Shown: positions 9,563-17,810 of the stretch, one piece after another
Position numbering within the stretch: position 1 is the first letter of the stretch
Layout of the letters: each line of letters starts with the position of its first letter
Assembly (NCBI RefSeq): GCF_900115625.1
Contig: NZ_FOXD01000012.1
Coordinates: 48,051-112,050, forward strand
Source: Salibacterium halotolerans
GTDB taxonomy: Bacteria > Bacillota > Bacilli > Bacillales > Marinococcaceae
Direction of reading: 5' to 3'
DNA: 64,000 nucleotides
Translations under genes and position numbers: made by a program
The notes under the pieces: generated by a model
Seen by the model: the letters and a program-made list of their open reading frames with translations, nothing else
What the model was told of the DNA's origin: nothing
Databases searched by the model: none

Positions 9563-9850
9563 TTAGTCTTCATTTTTTACGACAAGGTGGCGGATGACAT
9601 TATCATCCATCTTAACCAGGCGTTCGAATTCATCGGTTGCGCCCGGCTCAGCCTTAATATACACAACGACATAATAACCGTCTTTCAGGTCATCAATCTC
9701 ATAAGCCAGACGGCGTTTGCCCATCTCATCGACTTTTTCAATCTCTGCTCCCTGATTGGTCAGGACGTTGTTGTAACGCTCAACCATTTCCTTGATTCCG
9801 TTCTCATCAACGCTTGGAGCAATGATGTAAAGTACTTCATAGTTACGCAT
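9563..9850 (-). CDS. rpsF: 30S ribosomal protein S6
   Basis: Small-subunit protein partner of S18. The start is the ATG giving [12 protein letters not shown], because AAAGGAGGTG is six bases upstream. An in-frame GTG nine bases earlier is part of the Shine-Dalgarno sequence. The 95 residues and the C-terminal [11 protein letters not shown] are normal for S6. It is the first gene of rpsF-ssb-rpsR. Confidence 0.97.
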   Translation of the reverse strand: MRNYEVLYIIAPSVDENGIKEMVERYNNVLTNQGAEIEKVDEMGKRRLAYEIDDLKDGYYVVVYIKAEPGATDEFERLVKMDDNVIRHLVVKNED

Positions 9851-10163
9851 GTGCGTCACCTCCTTTTGGTCTTACGGCTCTCTCTTTCCAAAAGAGCAAG
9901 GAGCAAAATCGTTATAGATATTTCACTCACAACATATAATTGTAGCAGAACAGGAAGTAGATGACAATAACCAAAAAAGAGCCTGTCTTCTTTTCCGGGA
10001 AATCGGTGTGCAGCGCAGGTTCGATGCACATTGGCGGCTGTTTTATGGAAAAGTGACCCTTGGCATAGTCCTGGGGTCCACTTATTAGCAGCGAATCCAA
10101 AAAGTGGTGATTAGAAAACGGGTAAGGTGTACAATCAGGAATCTTTGCCTTCATTGAGGAGGT
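9851..10163. other. Gene-free stretch upstream of rpsF
   Basis: No supported gene. It must hold the rpsF promoter. A CCACTT / AAGTGG dyad with an 18-base loop (10078-10107) lies here, close to the TGTCCA-motif array. An imperfect Noc-site look-alike (12 of 14) is at 9990-10003. An open frame on the minus strand across 9927-10232 has no family features or ribosome-binding site. Confidence 0.5.
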
Positions 10164-10285
10164 GAGAGACATTTGACATACAGAAATGTCCACAATGTTT
10201 ATTTTACAGACACTTTGTGCCGTCTGCATCACGAAAATGTCCCGAATCCATAGGTTATGGACATTTTCCAGCCGAAATTGTCCAT
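10164..10285. repeat. Array C: alternating TGTCCA-motif array downstream of ychF
   Basis: Alternating-orientation matches to GTGGACACTAC and its complement are centred near 10169, 10188, 10211, 10239, 10262 and 10280. The distances between dyads are 23 bases, as in arrays A and B, while those within dyads vary (about 19, 28, 18). The best pair is TTATGGACA (10255-10263) and TGTCCATAA (10279-10287). It follows the ychF terminator in the direction of ychF transcription. Function unknown. Confidence 0.55.
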
Positions 10286-10303
10286 AACCTAACCCGCTGC
10301 ATA

Positions 10304-10335
10304 CAAAAAACCGGACTGCACAACAGAGCCCGGTT
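10304..10335 (-). terminator. Intrinsic terminator of ychF
   Basis: On the minus strand AACCGGGCT pairs with AGTCCGGTT and is followed by more T. It starts about ten bases past the ychF stop. A-rich flanks could let it work on both strands. Confidence 0.88.
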
Positions 10336-10345
10336 CCTTTTTTTA

Positions 10346-11446
10346 TTACACATTAAAACGGAAATGGATAACGTCACCGTCTTTTACGACGTATTCTTTT
10401 CCTTCAAGCCGGACGTTGCCTGCTTCTTTGGCGGCGTTCATGGATCCGGCTTCCATCAAATCATCGTAACTGACTACTTCGGCCCGGATAAAGCCGCGTT
10501 CAAAGTCACTGTGAATCACGCCGGCCGCCTGCGGTGCCTTCATGCCGCTGCGGATGGTCCAGGCTCTGACTTCCGGCTCGCCTGCGGTGAAGTACGTTTC
10601 CAGACCAAGCAGCGAGTATGCCGCACGGATGAGCTGATCCAGTCCGGCTTCTTCAATGCCAAGATCATCCAGAAACTCCTGCCGGTCCTCGCCTTCCAGT
10701 TCCGCAATTTCGGATTCGATTTTAGCACAGACGGTAATAACCCCGGATCCTTCGTTGGCTGCATAATCTTTCACCGCCTGCACGTACTCGTTGTCTCCTT
10801 CGCCTAATAAATCTTCTTCACTGACATTGGCGGCATACAATACAGGCTTCATTGTGAGCAGCTGAAAACCGTGTATCAGCTGCAGCTCATCCTCTGTCCA
10901 TTCGAGACTTCTGGCTGGTTTTTCCTGTTCAAACGCATCATTTAGTTTCTGAAGAACTTCATACTCCGCTACTGCATCTTTATCTTTGGATTTTACCAGT
11001 TTCGCCACTTTGTCCATCCGTTTCTGAACCGTTTCAAGGTCGGCCAGTATAAGTTCAAGATTAATCACTTCAATATCACGGATTGGGTCCACACTGCCGG
11101 AAACGTGGGTGATATCACCGTCGTTGAAACAGCGGACCACGTGCGAGATGGCATCTACCTGGCGGATGTGGGAAAGAAACTTATTCCCCAGTCCTTCCCC
11201 TTTACTTGCTCCCTCCACAATTCCTGCGATATCGGTAAATTCAAAAGCCGTCGGAATGGTTTTTTTCGGCTGGACAAGTTCTGACAGCCTGTTCAAACGC
11301 GGATCCGGCACTTCCACAATACCTACGTTCGGGTCTATCGTACAGAAGGGATAGTTGGCCGATTCCGCGCCGGCCTGTGTAATTGCATTAAATAACGTGG
11401 ACTTCCCGACGTTGGGAAGTCCAACAATACCTGTTGTTAACGCCAT
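10346..11446 (-). CDS. ychF: Redox-regulated ATPase YchF (Obg-HflX P-loop family)
   Basis: P-loop NTPase of the TRAFAC class that prefers ATP, associates with ribosomes and modulates oxidative-stress responses in bacteria. It has the P-loop GLPNVGKST (8-16), the family NxxE in place of NKxD, a coiled-coil insertion and a C-terminal TGS-like domain ending [10 protein letters not shown]. The start at 11446 gives [14 protein letters not shown], with AAGGAAGTG upstream. The longer frame to 11539 has an unrelated N-terminal extension. 366 residues is the family size. Confidence 0.96.
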   Translation of the reverse strand: MALTTGIVGLPNVGKSTLFNAITQAGAESANYPFCTIDPNVGIVEVPDPRLNRLSELVQPKKTIPTAFEFTDIAGIVEGASKGEGLGNKFLSHIRQVDAISHVVRCFNDGDITHVSGSVDPIRDIEVINLELILADLETVQKRMDKVAKLVKSKDKDAVAEYEVLQKLNDAFEQEKPARSLEWTEDELQLIHGFQLLTMKPVLYAANVSEEDLLGEGDNEYVQAVKDYAANEGSGVITVCAKIESEIAELEGEDRQEFLDDLGIEEAGLDQLIRAAYSLLGLETYFTAGEPEVRAWTIRSGMKAPQAAGVIHSDFERGFIRAEVVSYDDLMEAGSMNAAKEAGNVRLEGKEYVVKDGDVIHFRFNV

Positions 11447-11546
11447 ATTTGTGTCACTTCCTTTAGGCATCCGAGTACTGGATGGATATGCTTCGTTTTC
11501 ACCCTGTCCAATTATAGAGACAAGCCCGGTGAAAAACAAGATATGC

Positions 11547-11744
11547 TTACTGTTCTGCGTGTTCGATCACTTTCTTCATTTTTTTGCGGAACTCCCGCCG
11601 CGGAAGCATGACACTGTGGCCACACCCCTGACATTTAATGCGGATATCGGCCCCCACACGAATAATTTTCCATCTATTCTCGCCGCACGGATGAGGTTTC
11701 TTCATTTCCACCACATCATGTAAGGCAAAAGGCATATCAACCAA
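11547..11744 (-). CDS. yyzM: YyzM-like DUF951 protein
   Basis: Small conserved protein of 65 residues with the DUF951 pattern (VEMKKPHPCG, RIKCQGCGHSVMLPRREF). Cys residues in HPCG and CQGC look like a zinc site. Its function is unknown, but its place next to ychF is conserved. I choose the TTG at 11744: GAGGTG is spaced well for it and the length to EMKKPHPCG equals that of B. subtilis YyzM. The GTG at 11753 overlaps the ribosome-binding site. Confidence 0.9.
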   Translation of the reverse strand: MVDMPFALHDVVEMKKPHPCGENRWKIIRVGADIRIKCQGCGHSVMLPRREFRKKMKKVIEHAEQ

Positions 11745-11847
11745 TGGCTGCACCTCATTTCTACCAACCGGTACTCCAATGTATTATATGTAATATCCTA
11801 TCCTATCTTTTAAAAAGAAACAATCCTCCCGATCATTCCATTTATAT

Positions 11848-11861
11848 ATTTCCCGGGAAAT
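11848..11861. promoter_or_regulatory. Noc-binding site
   Basis: Perfect match to the B. subtilis Noc site ATTTCCCGGGAAAT, in the gap between ykvI and yyzM. It should load CTP-bound Noc, which ties DNA to the membrane and blocks division over the nucleoid. Confidence 0.88.
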
Positions 11862-11883
11862 AAAAGCATGCTCCCCCCTTTTC

Positions 11884-12933
11884 TCACAACCTTTTACTTA
11901 GGAAAAAAGGATGAATCAGTACAACAACGAGTAAATATAAATTTAAAATGCCGTAAACAGGGTATAGAAGGGAAACGAGTCTTGAAAAACCCAGCTCCGT
12001 AACCGGCAGCATGACAAGAAGAAGCAGAACGGCCAGCAGCCAGGATGGCATGTCCAATATGGAGCGGAGCCTGGTGGATAATCCATGCAGCCCTGAAGCG
12101 GCTGTTGTAAAGATCGCTGTCCATAACAAAACCGCCATGAATGCTGTAACGGAATGCGGATAAGATTCAAGCAGAGCAAACAACGGAATCTCATACAGCA
12201 TGATATCTTCCGCCGCTGCGAGAAGGGACTCATTATATAAAAAGGACACACAGCCGAGAATACTGCCACTTCCGATACTGGCAATCCAGATTTCCCCCCG
12301 GTGCTTGATCTGGGTGCCGGTTGTCGAAAGAACCGCCACAAGAGGAAGCAGATTCAGGGATGTAAATGTGAGAGAGGCAGCCCAGTTCCGCTGCGACATC
12401 CAGTTTGAAAAACTAAAATCAGCATTCATTCTGAAATAGACAGTGAGGGCCAGAATCAAGCTGATGATAAGAACAGGCATAAGAAGACTATTAAGACCAG
12501 TCAGCCCATTCACACCACGAATGGATACAATAAATAGCAGCACACACATGAAAAGGATTCCTGCGGTAAACGGAACATGAAAGTACTCCAGCGCCGCACC
12601 GCCTCCTGCAATCATGATTCCTGTTGTCGTAAACAGGTACACAATGATAAGCACATCATATCCTTTTGAGAAGCGTGGACCCATTAATCTGGCCAGCACG
12701 ACAGAATAATTTTCCGTCTGTTCCTGATAGCTGATTGTCAGTACGACAAAACAGCTTATCGAAAACAGCAGGCTGAAAATAAGGATAGCCAGTCCACTTT
12801 CATGGCCGAAAAACTGCCAGATTTCTCTTCCGGATGCATAACCCGCTCCAATTGTCGTACCTATAATGAGAAACATCCATTTCAGCCCATCAACGACCAT
12901 CAGCGCATTTCTCCCTTGTCCCGATTTTTTCAT
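11884..12933 (-). CDS. YkvI-like membrane protein (amino-acid permease fold)
   Basis: A 349-residue polytopic protein with about ten hydrophobic segments. The N-terminal GTTIGAGYASGREIWQFF stretch, with a broken first helix, is typical of the YkvI family, which resembles LeuT-fold amino-acid transporters. Substrate unknown. It is not part of the usual yyzM-yyaC order in B. subtilis, so it looks like a lineage-specific insertion. It is divergent from yyaC with 71 bases between the starts. AAGGGAG precedes the ATG. Confidence 0.82.
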   Translation of the reverse strand: MKKSGQGRNALMVVDGLKWMFLIIGTTIGAGYASGREIWQFFGHESGLAILIFSLLFSISCFVVLTISYQEQTENYSVVLARLMGPRFSKGYDVLIIVYLFTTTGIMIAGGGAALEYFHVPFTAGILFMCVLLFIVSIRGVNGLTGLNSLLMPVLIISLILALTVYFRMNADFSFSNWMSQRNWAASLTFTSLNLLPLVAVLSTTGTQIKHRGEIWIASIGSGSILGCVSFLYNESLLAAAEDIMLYEIPLFALLESYPHSVTAFMAVLLWTAIFTTAASGLHGLSTRLRSILDMPSWLLAVLLLLVMLPVTELGFSRLVSLLYPVYGILNLYLLVVVLIHPFFLSKRL

Positions 12934-13004
12934 CGCAGTGTCTCATGTATAGAAAACATGCTGAATTCCTATACTGAAACTACTATGAAAAAGGAGAGGC
13001 TAAT

Positions 13005-13679
13005 ATGCTTGGGAAAAAACCTGTTCATGCTTCCAATCCGTACCGTTATCATGTACATTCCGAGGAAGCTGCCGCCTCTGCCCGCCTGGCTGTGCAGCTG
13101 TCTGAACAGCTGCAGCACGTACCGACCCACCGCGAGCTCATCATTGTATGTATAGGAACAGACCGGTCCACCGGTGATTCTCTCGGACCGCTTGTCGGCT
13201 CCTCTCTGGAAAAGAAATGGCTGCACCGGTTTGCCGTGTACGGAACATTGGAACATCCTGTCCATGCCGTGAATCTGGAAGAAACCATGGAGGACATCCG
13301 GAAGAAACAACGCCATCCGTATATTATCGGGGTGGATGCGTGCCTAGGCAAATTGAAGAACGTCGGCATTATCAATTTCACGGAAGGTCCCGTCATACCA
13401 GGAGCAGCGATGAAGAAAAAACTTCCGGAAGTCGGGGACATGCACCTGACCGGTATTGTAAACGTAAGCGGCATGATGGAATATTTCGTTCTGCAGAACA
13501 CACGGCTTCATCTCGTCATGAAAATGTCGGACTGCATATCAGAGGCGTTCATCCGGGCAGACCGTAAACTGAAAGGACATTCGGCCGATCCGGTGTTTCA
13601 ACGTTCGATGAACCCCTACACCCGCCGTAACGGCTCTTCTGCTTCTGAGAGCGCTCTATCTCTTCAGGATCCTAAGTAA
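13005..13679 (+). CDS. yyaC: YyaC, germination-protease-like sporulation protein
   Basis: DUF1256 protein related in fold to the Gpr spore protease. It has the family segments IVCIGTDRSTGDSLGPLVG (residues 46-64), GTLEHPVHAVNLEE and PYIIGVDACLG. The C-terminal 35 residues or so are polar and look disordered. In B. subtilis yyaC is expressed in the forespore, so it supports a spore-forming host. The ATG has AAAAGGAGAGG upstream. It is transcribed toward parB and ends in its own terminator. Confidence 0.93.
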   Translation: MLGKKPVHASNPYRYHVHSEEAAASARLAVQLSEQLQHVPTHRELIIVCIGTDRSTGDSLGPLVGSSLEKKWLHRFAVYGTLEHPVHAVNLEETMEDIRKKQRHPYIIGVDACLGKLKNVGIINFTEGPVIPGAAMKKKLPEVGDMHLTGIVNVSGMMEYFVLQNTRLHLVMKMSDCISEAFIRADRKLKGHSADPVFQRSMNPYTRRNGSSASESALSLQDPK

Positions 13680-13708
13680 AACAGGCACGTCCCTTAAAAA
13701 GAAAACGG

Positions 13709-13739
13709 GAGCTGTATCAAATGGTACGGCTCTTTTTTT
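13709..13739 (+). terminator. Intrinsic terminator of yyaC, shared with the array A element
   Basis: GAGCTGTA pairs with TACGGCTC (one wobble) and is followed by seven T. The loop and stem (AGCTGTATCAAATGGTAC) are nearly identical to the hairpin after yaaL at 62590-62621, so the terminator belongs to the duplicated element. Confidence 0.88.
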
Positions 13740-13799
13740 CGAAAGAGAATGCAGCGGAGTTGTTTAAAGCGGCTCGTTCAGCCTCGGAGGAACCGGGCT

Positions 13800-13993
13800 G
13801 TGGACACTACCTTCGAAAAATAAAGGAAAAGTGTCTAAGCATCACCGTTTAGTAGACACTACATCGCTGAAATCAGATATTAGTGTCCACCGGCTGAACT
13901 CCATGTACACTAATCGATGGCAGGGGAGTCGTAATGTCCACCGGCGCCCCTCGCGCGGACACTGCGTATGCTGCCCGGTAATGCCGTGTCCAC
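13800..13993. repeat. Array A: eight alternating 11-bp motifs between yyaC and parB
   Basis: Degenerate copies of GTGGACACTAC and its complement alternate, with centres at 13805, 13833, 13857, 13885, 13908, 13936, 13960 and 13988 (steps 28, 24, 28, 23, 28, 24, 28). The best copies are GTGGACACTAC (13800) and TTAGTGTCCAC (13880). Intervening DNA is recognisably homologous to array B at 62767-62961. It lies between the convergent genes yyaC and parB. Stem-loops of either 13 or 17 bases of loop are possible. No coding frame is supported. Confidence 0.85.
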
Positions 13994-14097
13994 AGAACCG
14001 CTCCGCCCCGGACCAACTGCCTGCCGGCTCCAAGTGCCACTGCTGTACTCCAGAGGGAAAGCGAAGTATTTTGACGAAGCAGTGTAGGATGCAAAAT

Positions 14098-14138
14098 AAA
14101 AATTCCGAACGAGTAGCTTAAGCATCGTTCGGAATTTT
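14098..14138 (-). terminator. Bidirectional terminator facing parB
   Basis: An 11-bp perfect stem (ATTCCGAACGA / TCGTTCGGAAT) is flanked by A5 and T5. It ends parA-parB on the minus strand and could stop read-through from the yyaC side. Confidence 0.9.
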
Positions 14139-14191
14139 TCATTCACTTTAGAGTTTTGTCCCGGCTTATGCATCATACGGTGGAAAGTCTG

Positions 14192-15037
14192 TTATTCGTT
14201 TTCAAAGATTTCCAGAATGCGCTGTAAATCATCTTCGTTTACAAATTCAATTTCTATTTTCCCTTTTTTTCGTCCTTGTTTGATCGCTACCGGAGTGCCG
14301 AAGTAGGAGCGGAGTTCTTCTTCTTTCGCCTGCAGAAAGACAGAAGGTTTTGTTTTTTCGGTTTCTTTTTGCTTTGCTGCAGAGGACGTGGATGTGTCGT
14401 TCAGCTGCTGCACCAGTTCCTCCGTCTGACGGACGTTCAAGGATTCGTTTTCAATTCTACCCACAATATCAGCCGCCTGCTTTTTATCACGCAGACCAAG
14501 CAGCGTGCGGCCGTGTCCCATCGATAATGTCTTTTCCGCCAGTTTCTGCTGCACGTCGGCGGGAAGCTGAAGCAGCCGGAGATGGTTGGCAATATGCGGG
14601 CGGCTTTTCCCCAGTCGTTTAGAAAGTTCATCCTGCGTAACACCAAGATATTTCATCAGCTTTTCGTATGCTTTCGCTTCTTCCACCGGGTTGAGATTCT
14701 CGCGCTGCAGATTTTCAATCAGCGCAACTTCCATTAATTGTTCATCGCTCAAGTCCTTCACTACAGCCGGGATTTTCTCGATGCCGGCCGTTTTAGCCGC
14801 GCGGTAACGGCGTTCTCCAGCTACGATTTCATAGCCTTTGATGCTTTTACGGACAATGAGCGGCTGCAAAATGCCGTGTTCCACGATGGAAGCTTTTAAT
14901 TCCTCTATCGCTTCACTCGTAAATGTTTTTCGGGGCTGATAGGGATTGGGCCTCAGTTCCTTCACCTTAATTTCTTCGACCTGACTGCCTTCATCGGGAA
15001 TTAAAGCATTTAATCCCCTGCCTAATCTTCTAGCCAT
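14192..15037 (-). CDS. parB: Chromosome-partitioning protein ParB (Spo0J)
   Basis: CTP-dependent DNA clamp that loads at parS sites near the origin, recruits condensin and works with ParA. It has the N-terminal [13 protein letters not shown], a ParB/Srx nucleotide domain with GERRYRA (74-80) and ENLQRE (109-114), a helix-turn-helix ([21 protein letters not shown]) and a C-terminal dimer domain. Its 281 residues are full length. Its ATG overlaps the parA stop by eight bases. No good parS is seen inside the gene. Confidence 0.98.
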   Translation of the reverse strand: MARRLGRGLNALIPDEGSQVEEIKVKELRPNPYQPRKTFTSEAIEELKASIVEHGILQPLIVRKSIKGYEIVAGERRYRAAKTAGIEKIPAVVKDLSDEQLMEVALIENLQRENLNPVEEAKAYEKLMKYLGVTQDELSKRLGKSRPHIANHLRLLQLPADVQQKLAEKTLSMGHGRTLLGLRDKKQAADIVGRIENESLNVRQTEELVQQLNDTSTSSAAKQKETEKTKPSVFLQAKEEELRSYFGTPVAIKQGRKKGKIEIEFVNEDDLQRILEIFENE

Positions 15038-15791
15038 CAGCCGTCACTTCCTTTGCTAAGTCTAAATATACCTGGGCACCTTTTGACTTGGCATCATAAA
15101 GCATAATTGGAAGACCATAACTGGGAGCTTCTCCCAGTCTTACATTTCTTGGTATAATCGTTTCGAACACTTTCTCCTGGAAGTATTTCTTCACTTCCTC
15201 AATCACCTGGATACCGAGATTGGTCCGTGCATCAAACATGGTAAGCAGTACTCCCTCTATCCCCAAATCCGTATTCAGATGTTTCTGCACGAGACGTATC
15301 GTATTGAGAAGCTGGCTGAGTCCTTCCAGTGCATAGTATTCGCATTGTACCGGTATAAGCACCGAATCCGAAGCCGTCAAAGCGTTAATCGTCAGCAGTC
15401 CGAGGGACGGTGGACAATCTATAATCATATAATCATAATTGTCTTCCATCTCCGACAGCGCTTTTTTTAAACGTATTTCCCGGGAAATGGTGGATACAAG
15501 TTCGATTTCAGCGCCGGAAAGCTGGATGGTGGATGGTATAACATCCAGATTCTCAACACTTGAGGGGCGGATAACCTGTTTTGCAGCGGCATCTTCAACA
15601 AGCAGGTTGTAGACGCACTCATCAACGTCTCCTTTTTCAACGCCTGCGCCACTGGTAGCATTGCCCTGTGGATCTATGTCTACAAGAAGGACTTTCTTTC
15701 CTATGTGTGCAAGGCAGGCACTGATATTCACAGCCGTCGTCGTTTTACCGACACCGCCTTTCTGGTTTGCAACTGCAACGACTTTTGCCAT
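15030..15791 (-). CDS. parA: Chromosome-partitioning ATPase ParA (Soj)
   Basis: Deviant Walker-type ATPase that moves origins with ParB and, in Bacillus, tunes DnaA activity. The P-loop is KGGVGKTT (11-18) with the deviant Lys, followed by DIDPQGNAT and [10 protein letters not shown]. It has 253 residues from the ATG at 15791, where AGGTG lies six bases upstream. A frame open to 16076 has no homology beyond this start. A perfect Noc site lies inside the coding sequence at 15475. Confidence 0.97.
   Translation of the reverse strand: MAKVVAVANQKGGVGKTTTAVNISACLAHIGKKVLLVDIDPQGNATSGAGVEKGDVDECVYNLLVEDAAAKQVIRPSSVENLDVIPSTIQLSGAEIELVSTISREIRLKKALSEMEDNYDYMIIDCPPSLGLLTINALTASDSVLIPVQCEYYALEGLSQLLNTIRLVQKHLNTDLGIEGVLLTMFDARTNLGIQVIEEVKKYFQEKVFETIIPRNVRLGEAPSYGLPIMLYDAKSKGAQVYLDLAKEVTADG
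15475..15488. promoter_or_regulatory. Noc-binding site inside parA
   Basis: Perfect ATTTCCCGGGAAAT within the coding sequence of parA. The palindrome is kept despite coding constraint, which supports a real binding site. Confidence 0.85.
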
Positions 15792-15972
15792 CGATACACC
15801 TACTTTCTTCCACTTGCTGGTGTGAAAACATTCCACCTTTTTATGTTGTATAAGTGGTCGTACATCTCCAGTACACGGAGGGAAGAGAACGGCCGCTGCT
15901 TCCCGGATTCGTACAGAATCAGGAGATATCTGCGGGGAAACAAAGGATGAAGTCATGCCTGGGGCGGCCGGG

Positions 15973-16812
15973 CTATTTTTTGGGGATCCGAATGGTAATC
16001 TGATAGAATTCGTCCTGATCTTCTTCTTCTGTATCGATACCCATTCCGCTGTTCTCCACCATCTCCACCGATTCACGGATGGTATTCACCGCAATTCTCG
16101 TATCTTTGGAGAAGTGCCGGCGGGCAGGCTTTGGTTTTTTAGTCTGCTTCGGTTCGGCATTGTCTTTAATCATCTGCTCGGTCTGCTTTACATTCAACTC
16201 CCGCTGCACAACCATCTCCAGAATATGATTCTGCACCGCTTCTTCTTTCACCTGAAGCAGGGCGCGGGCGTGTCTTTCGGTGATCTGCTTGTTTTTCAGC
16301 GCCTGCTGGGTTTCTTTGCTCAGGTGAAGAAGCCTCATTTTATTCGCGACCGTCGATTGTCCTTTTCCGAGACGCTGCGCCAGACTTTCCTGGGTAAGAC
16401 CATGCAGTTCCAGCAGTTCAGCATAGGCGGAAGCTTCTTCAATCGCGGTTAATTCTTCCCTCTGCAGATTTTCAATCAATGCGACCGAAGCGGTTTCGGT
16501 ATCGTTGAAATTTTTAACAATTGCCGGAACTTCCTTCATTCCCAAAGATAAAACCGCGCGCCACCGCCGTTCACCAGCGATAATTTCAAAATGTTCTTCC
16601 TTTTCCCGCACGGTTATCGGCTGCAGCAGGCCGTGGGTACGAATGGACTGGGCAAGCTCCGCAATTTTTTCCTCTTGGAAAATGGTTCGCGGTTGAAATG
16701 GATTGGCTGTGATTTTTTCAACAGGAATATGCCTGATTTCATCCGGATTGGCTTCTTTGTCCCCTTCTTGTTGATCCCCCAGACCAAACCATTTTTGAAG
16801 CGACTGCTTCAT
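15973..16812 (-). CDS. noc: Nucleoid occlusion protein Noc
   Basis: ParB paralogue that binds Noc sites as a CTP-switched clamp and attaches DNA to the membrane to block division over the chromosome. The N-terminal [12 protein letters not shown] is the amphipathic membrane-targeting helix. A ParB domain follows with GERRWRA (80-86) and ENLQREE, then a helix-turn-helix ([17 protein letters not shown]) that sets Noc rather than parS specificity. 279 residues is normal. Three perfect binding sites are in the window. Confidence 0.97.
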   Translation of the reverse strand: MKQSLQKWFGLGDQQEGDKEANPDEIRHIPVEKITANPFQPRTIFQEEKIAELAQSIRTHGLLQPITVREKEEHFEIIAGERRWRAVLSLGMKEVPAIVKNFNDTETASVALIENLQREELTAIEEASAYAELLELHGLTQESLAQRLGKGQSTVANKMRLLHLSKETQQALKNKQITERHARALLQVKEEAVQNHILEMVVQRELNVKQTEQMIKDNAEPKQTKKPKPARRHFSKDTRIAVNTIRESVEMVENSGMGIDTEEEDQDEFYQITIRIPKK

Positions 16813-16937
16813 TGCCTCACACCACCTTACTAAAAGCTGAAATCTATGATGAATCTTTCAAACAGCAGGGTCTTTTTCATCTATCTTCTGTTTTTATTTT
16901 ACCATGCCTGTAACCAATGTCTACCATTGCCTTTCCC

Positions 16938-17654
16938 TTAAAGGATTGGTTTCTTCGAAGGCGTTCCTGCTTTCCGCGGATATTTCTCCGCGACGGCATC
17001 CACTTTTTCCATCTCCAGAATATAGCGGGAACTTTCTTCATTCGGCAGTGTGAAAGCAGCAGCTTCCTTCCATCGTCCGCCGAGTGCCCGGCAGGCTTTC
17101 CCTGCCTGTTCTTTTTCCGTCAGCCCTTCCGCTCCTTTTAACGCAAGGAAACGGCCTCCCTGCTTCACAAACGGAAGACACAGCTCTGTCAGCACCGGCA
17201 TCTTAGCCACTGCACGGGAGATAGCCGTGTCGTACTGCTCCCGGTGCAGCGCTTCCCGCGCTTTATCTTCGGCCCGTCCGTGCAGCACCTGAACCTGTTG
17301 CAGCTGCAGTTCATCAATCAGTTCTTCCAAAAAAGAAATCCGTTTCTTCAGAGAATCGATAATGACGATATGTAGATGCGGGTGGATAATTTTGAGGGGA
17401 AGGCTTGGGAAACCTGCTCCCGCTCCAATATCCACGAGCTTTTGATCGTGTTGAAAATCATAGTAAAAGGCAGGCGTCAGTGAATCATAAAAGTGTTTTT
17501 CGTACACATCCGCTTTTTCAGTCAGCGATGTTAAGTTCACTTTCTGATTCCACTCTATCAACTTATGATAGTAAGCATCAAACTGGTTCAGCTGCTCATC
17601 TGTCAGATACATTCCTTCGTCTTGCAGCCATTTTGAAAATACATCTCTGGTCAT
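16938..17654 (-). CDS. rsmG: 16S rRNA (guanine-527-N7)-methyltransferase RsmG (GidB)
   Basis: Methylates N7 of G527 in 16S rRNA using S-adenosylmethionine. The binding loop VDIGAGAGFPSLPLKI (about residue 70), the IIDSLKKRISFLEEL stretch and AISRAVAKM are conserved. It has 238 residues. It belongs to the minus-strand mnmE-mnmG-rsmG-noc series, as in B. subtilis. Confidence 0.96.
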   Translation of the reverse strand: MTRDVFSKWLQDEGMYLTDEQLNQFDAYYHKLIEWNQKVNLTSLTEKADVYEKHFYDSLTPAFYYDFQHDQKLVDIGAGAGFPSLPLKIIHPHLHIVIIDSLKKRISFLEELIDELQLQQVQVLHGRAEDKAREALHREQYDTAISRAVAKMPVLTELCLPFVKQGGRFLALKGAEGLTEKEQAGKACRALGGRWKEAAAFTLPNEESSRYILEMEKVDAVAEKYPRKAGTPSKKPIL

Positions 17655-17810
17655 CGTTGTGCCTCCATTTTCCTTCCTATGAAAGCAGCTCCAGGGTATG
17701 GTCCGGTCCTAAACACCCTGGAGCTGTCCTTTTTGTACGCAGCCGCATCGAAAAGGCTGCATGTGAACGTTTGTCAGATCGAACGCCCGTCCCGGCTGCC
17801 TGTGCTTTTC

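Noticed and set aside
9990..10003. Possible fourth Noc site (CTTTTCCGGGAAAT)
   Set aside because: Two mismatches including a broken central palindrome; three perfect sites exist for comparison. A similar weak match at 26326 was also left out.
9927..10232. 101-residue minus-strand open frame between rpsF and ychF
   Set aside because: No recognisable family, low-complexity mix of Cys and Pro, no Shine-Dalgarno sequence, and it overlaps array C.
14872..14894. Possible parS inside parB (TGTTCCACG half-site)
   Set aside because: Only one half matches. The other half (ATGGAAG) is too far from TGAAACA to call.
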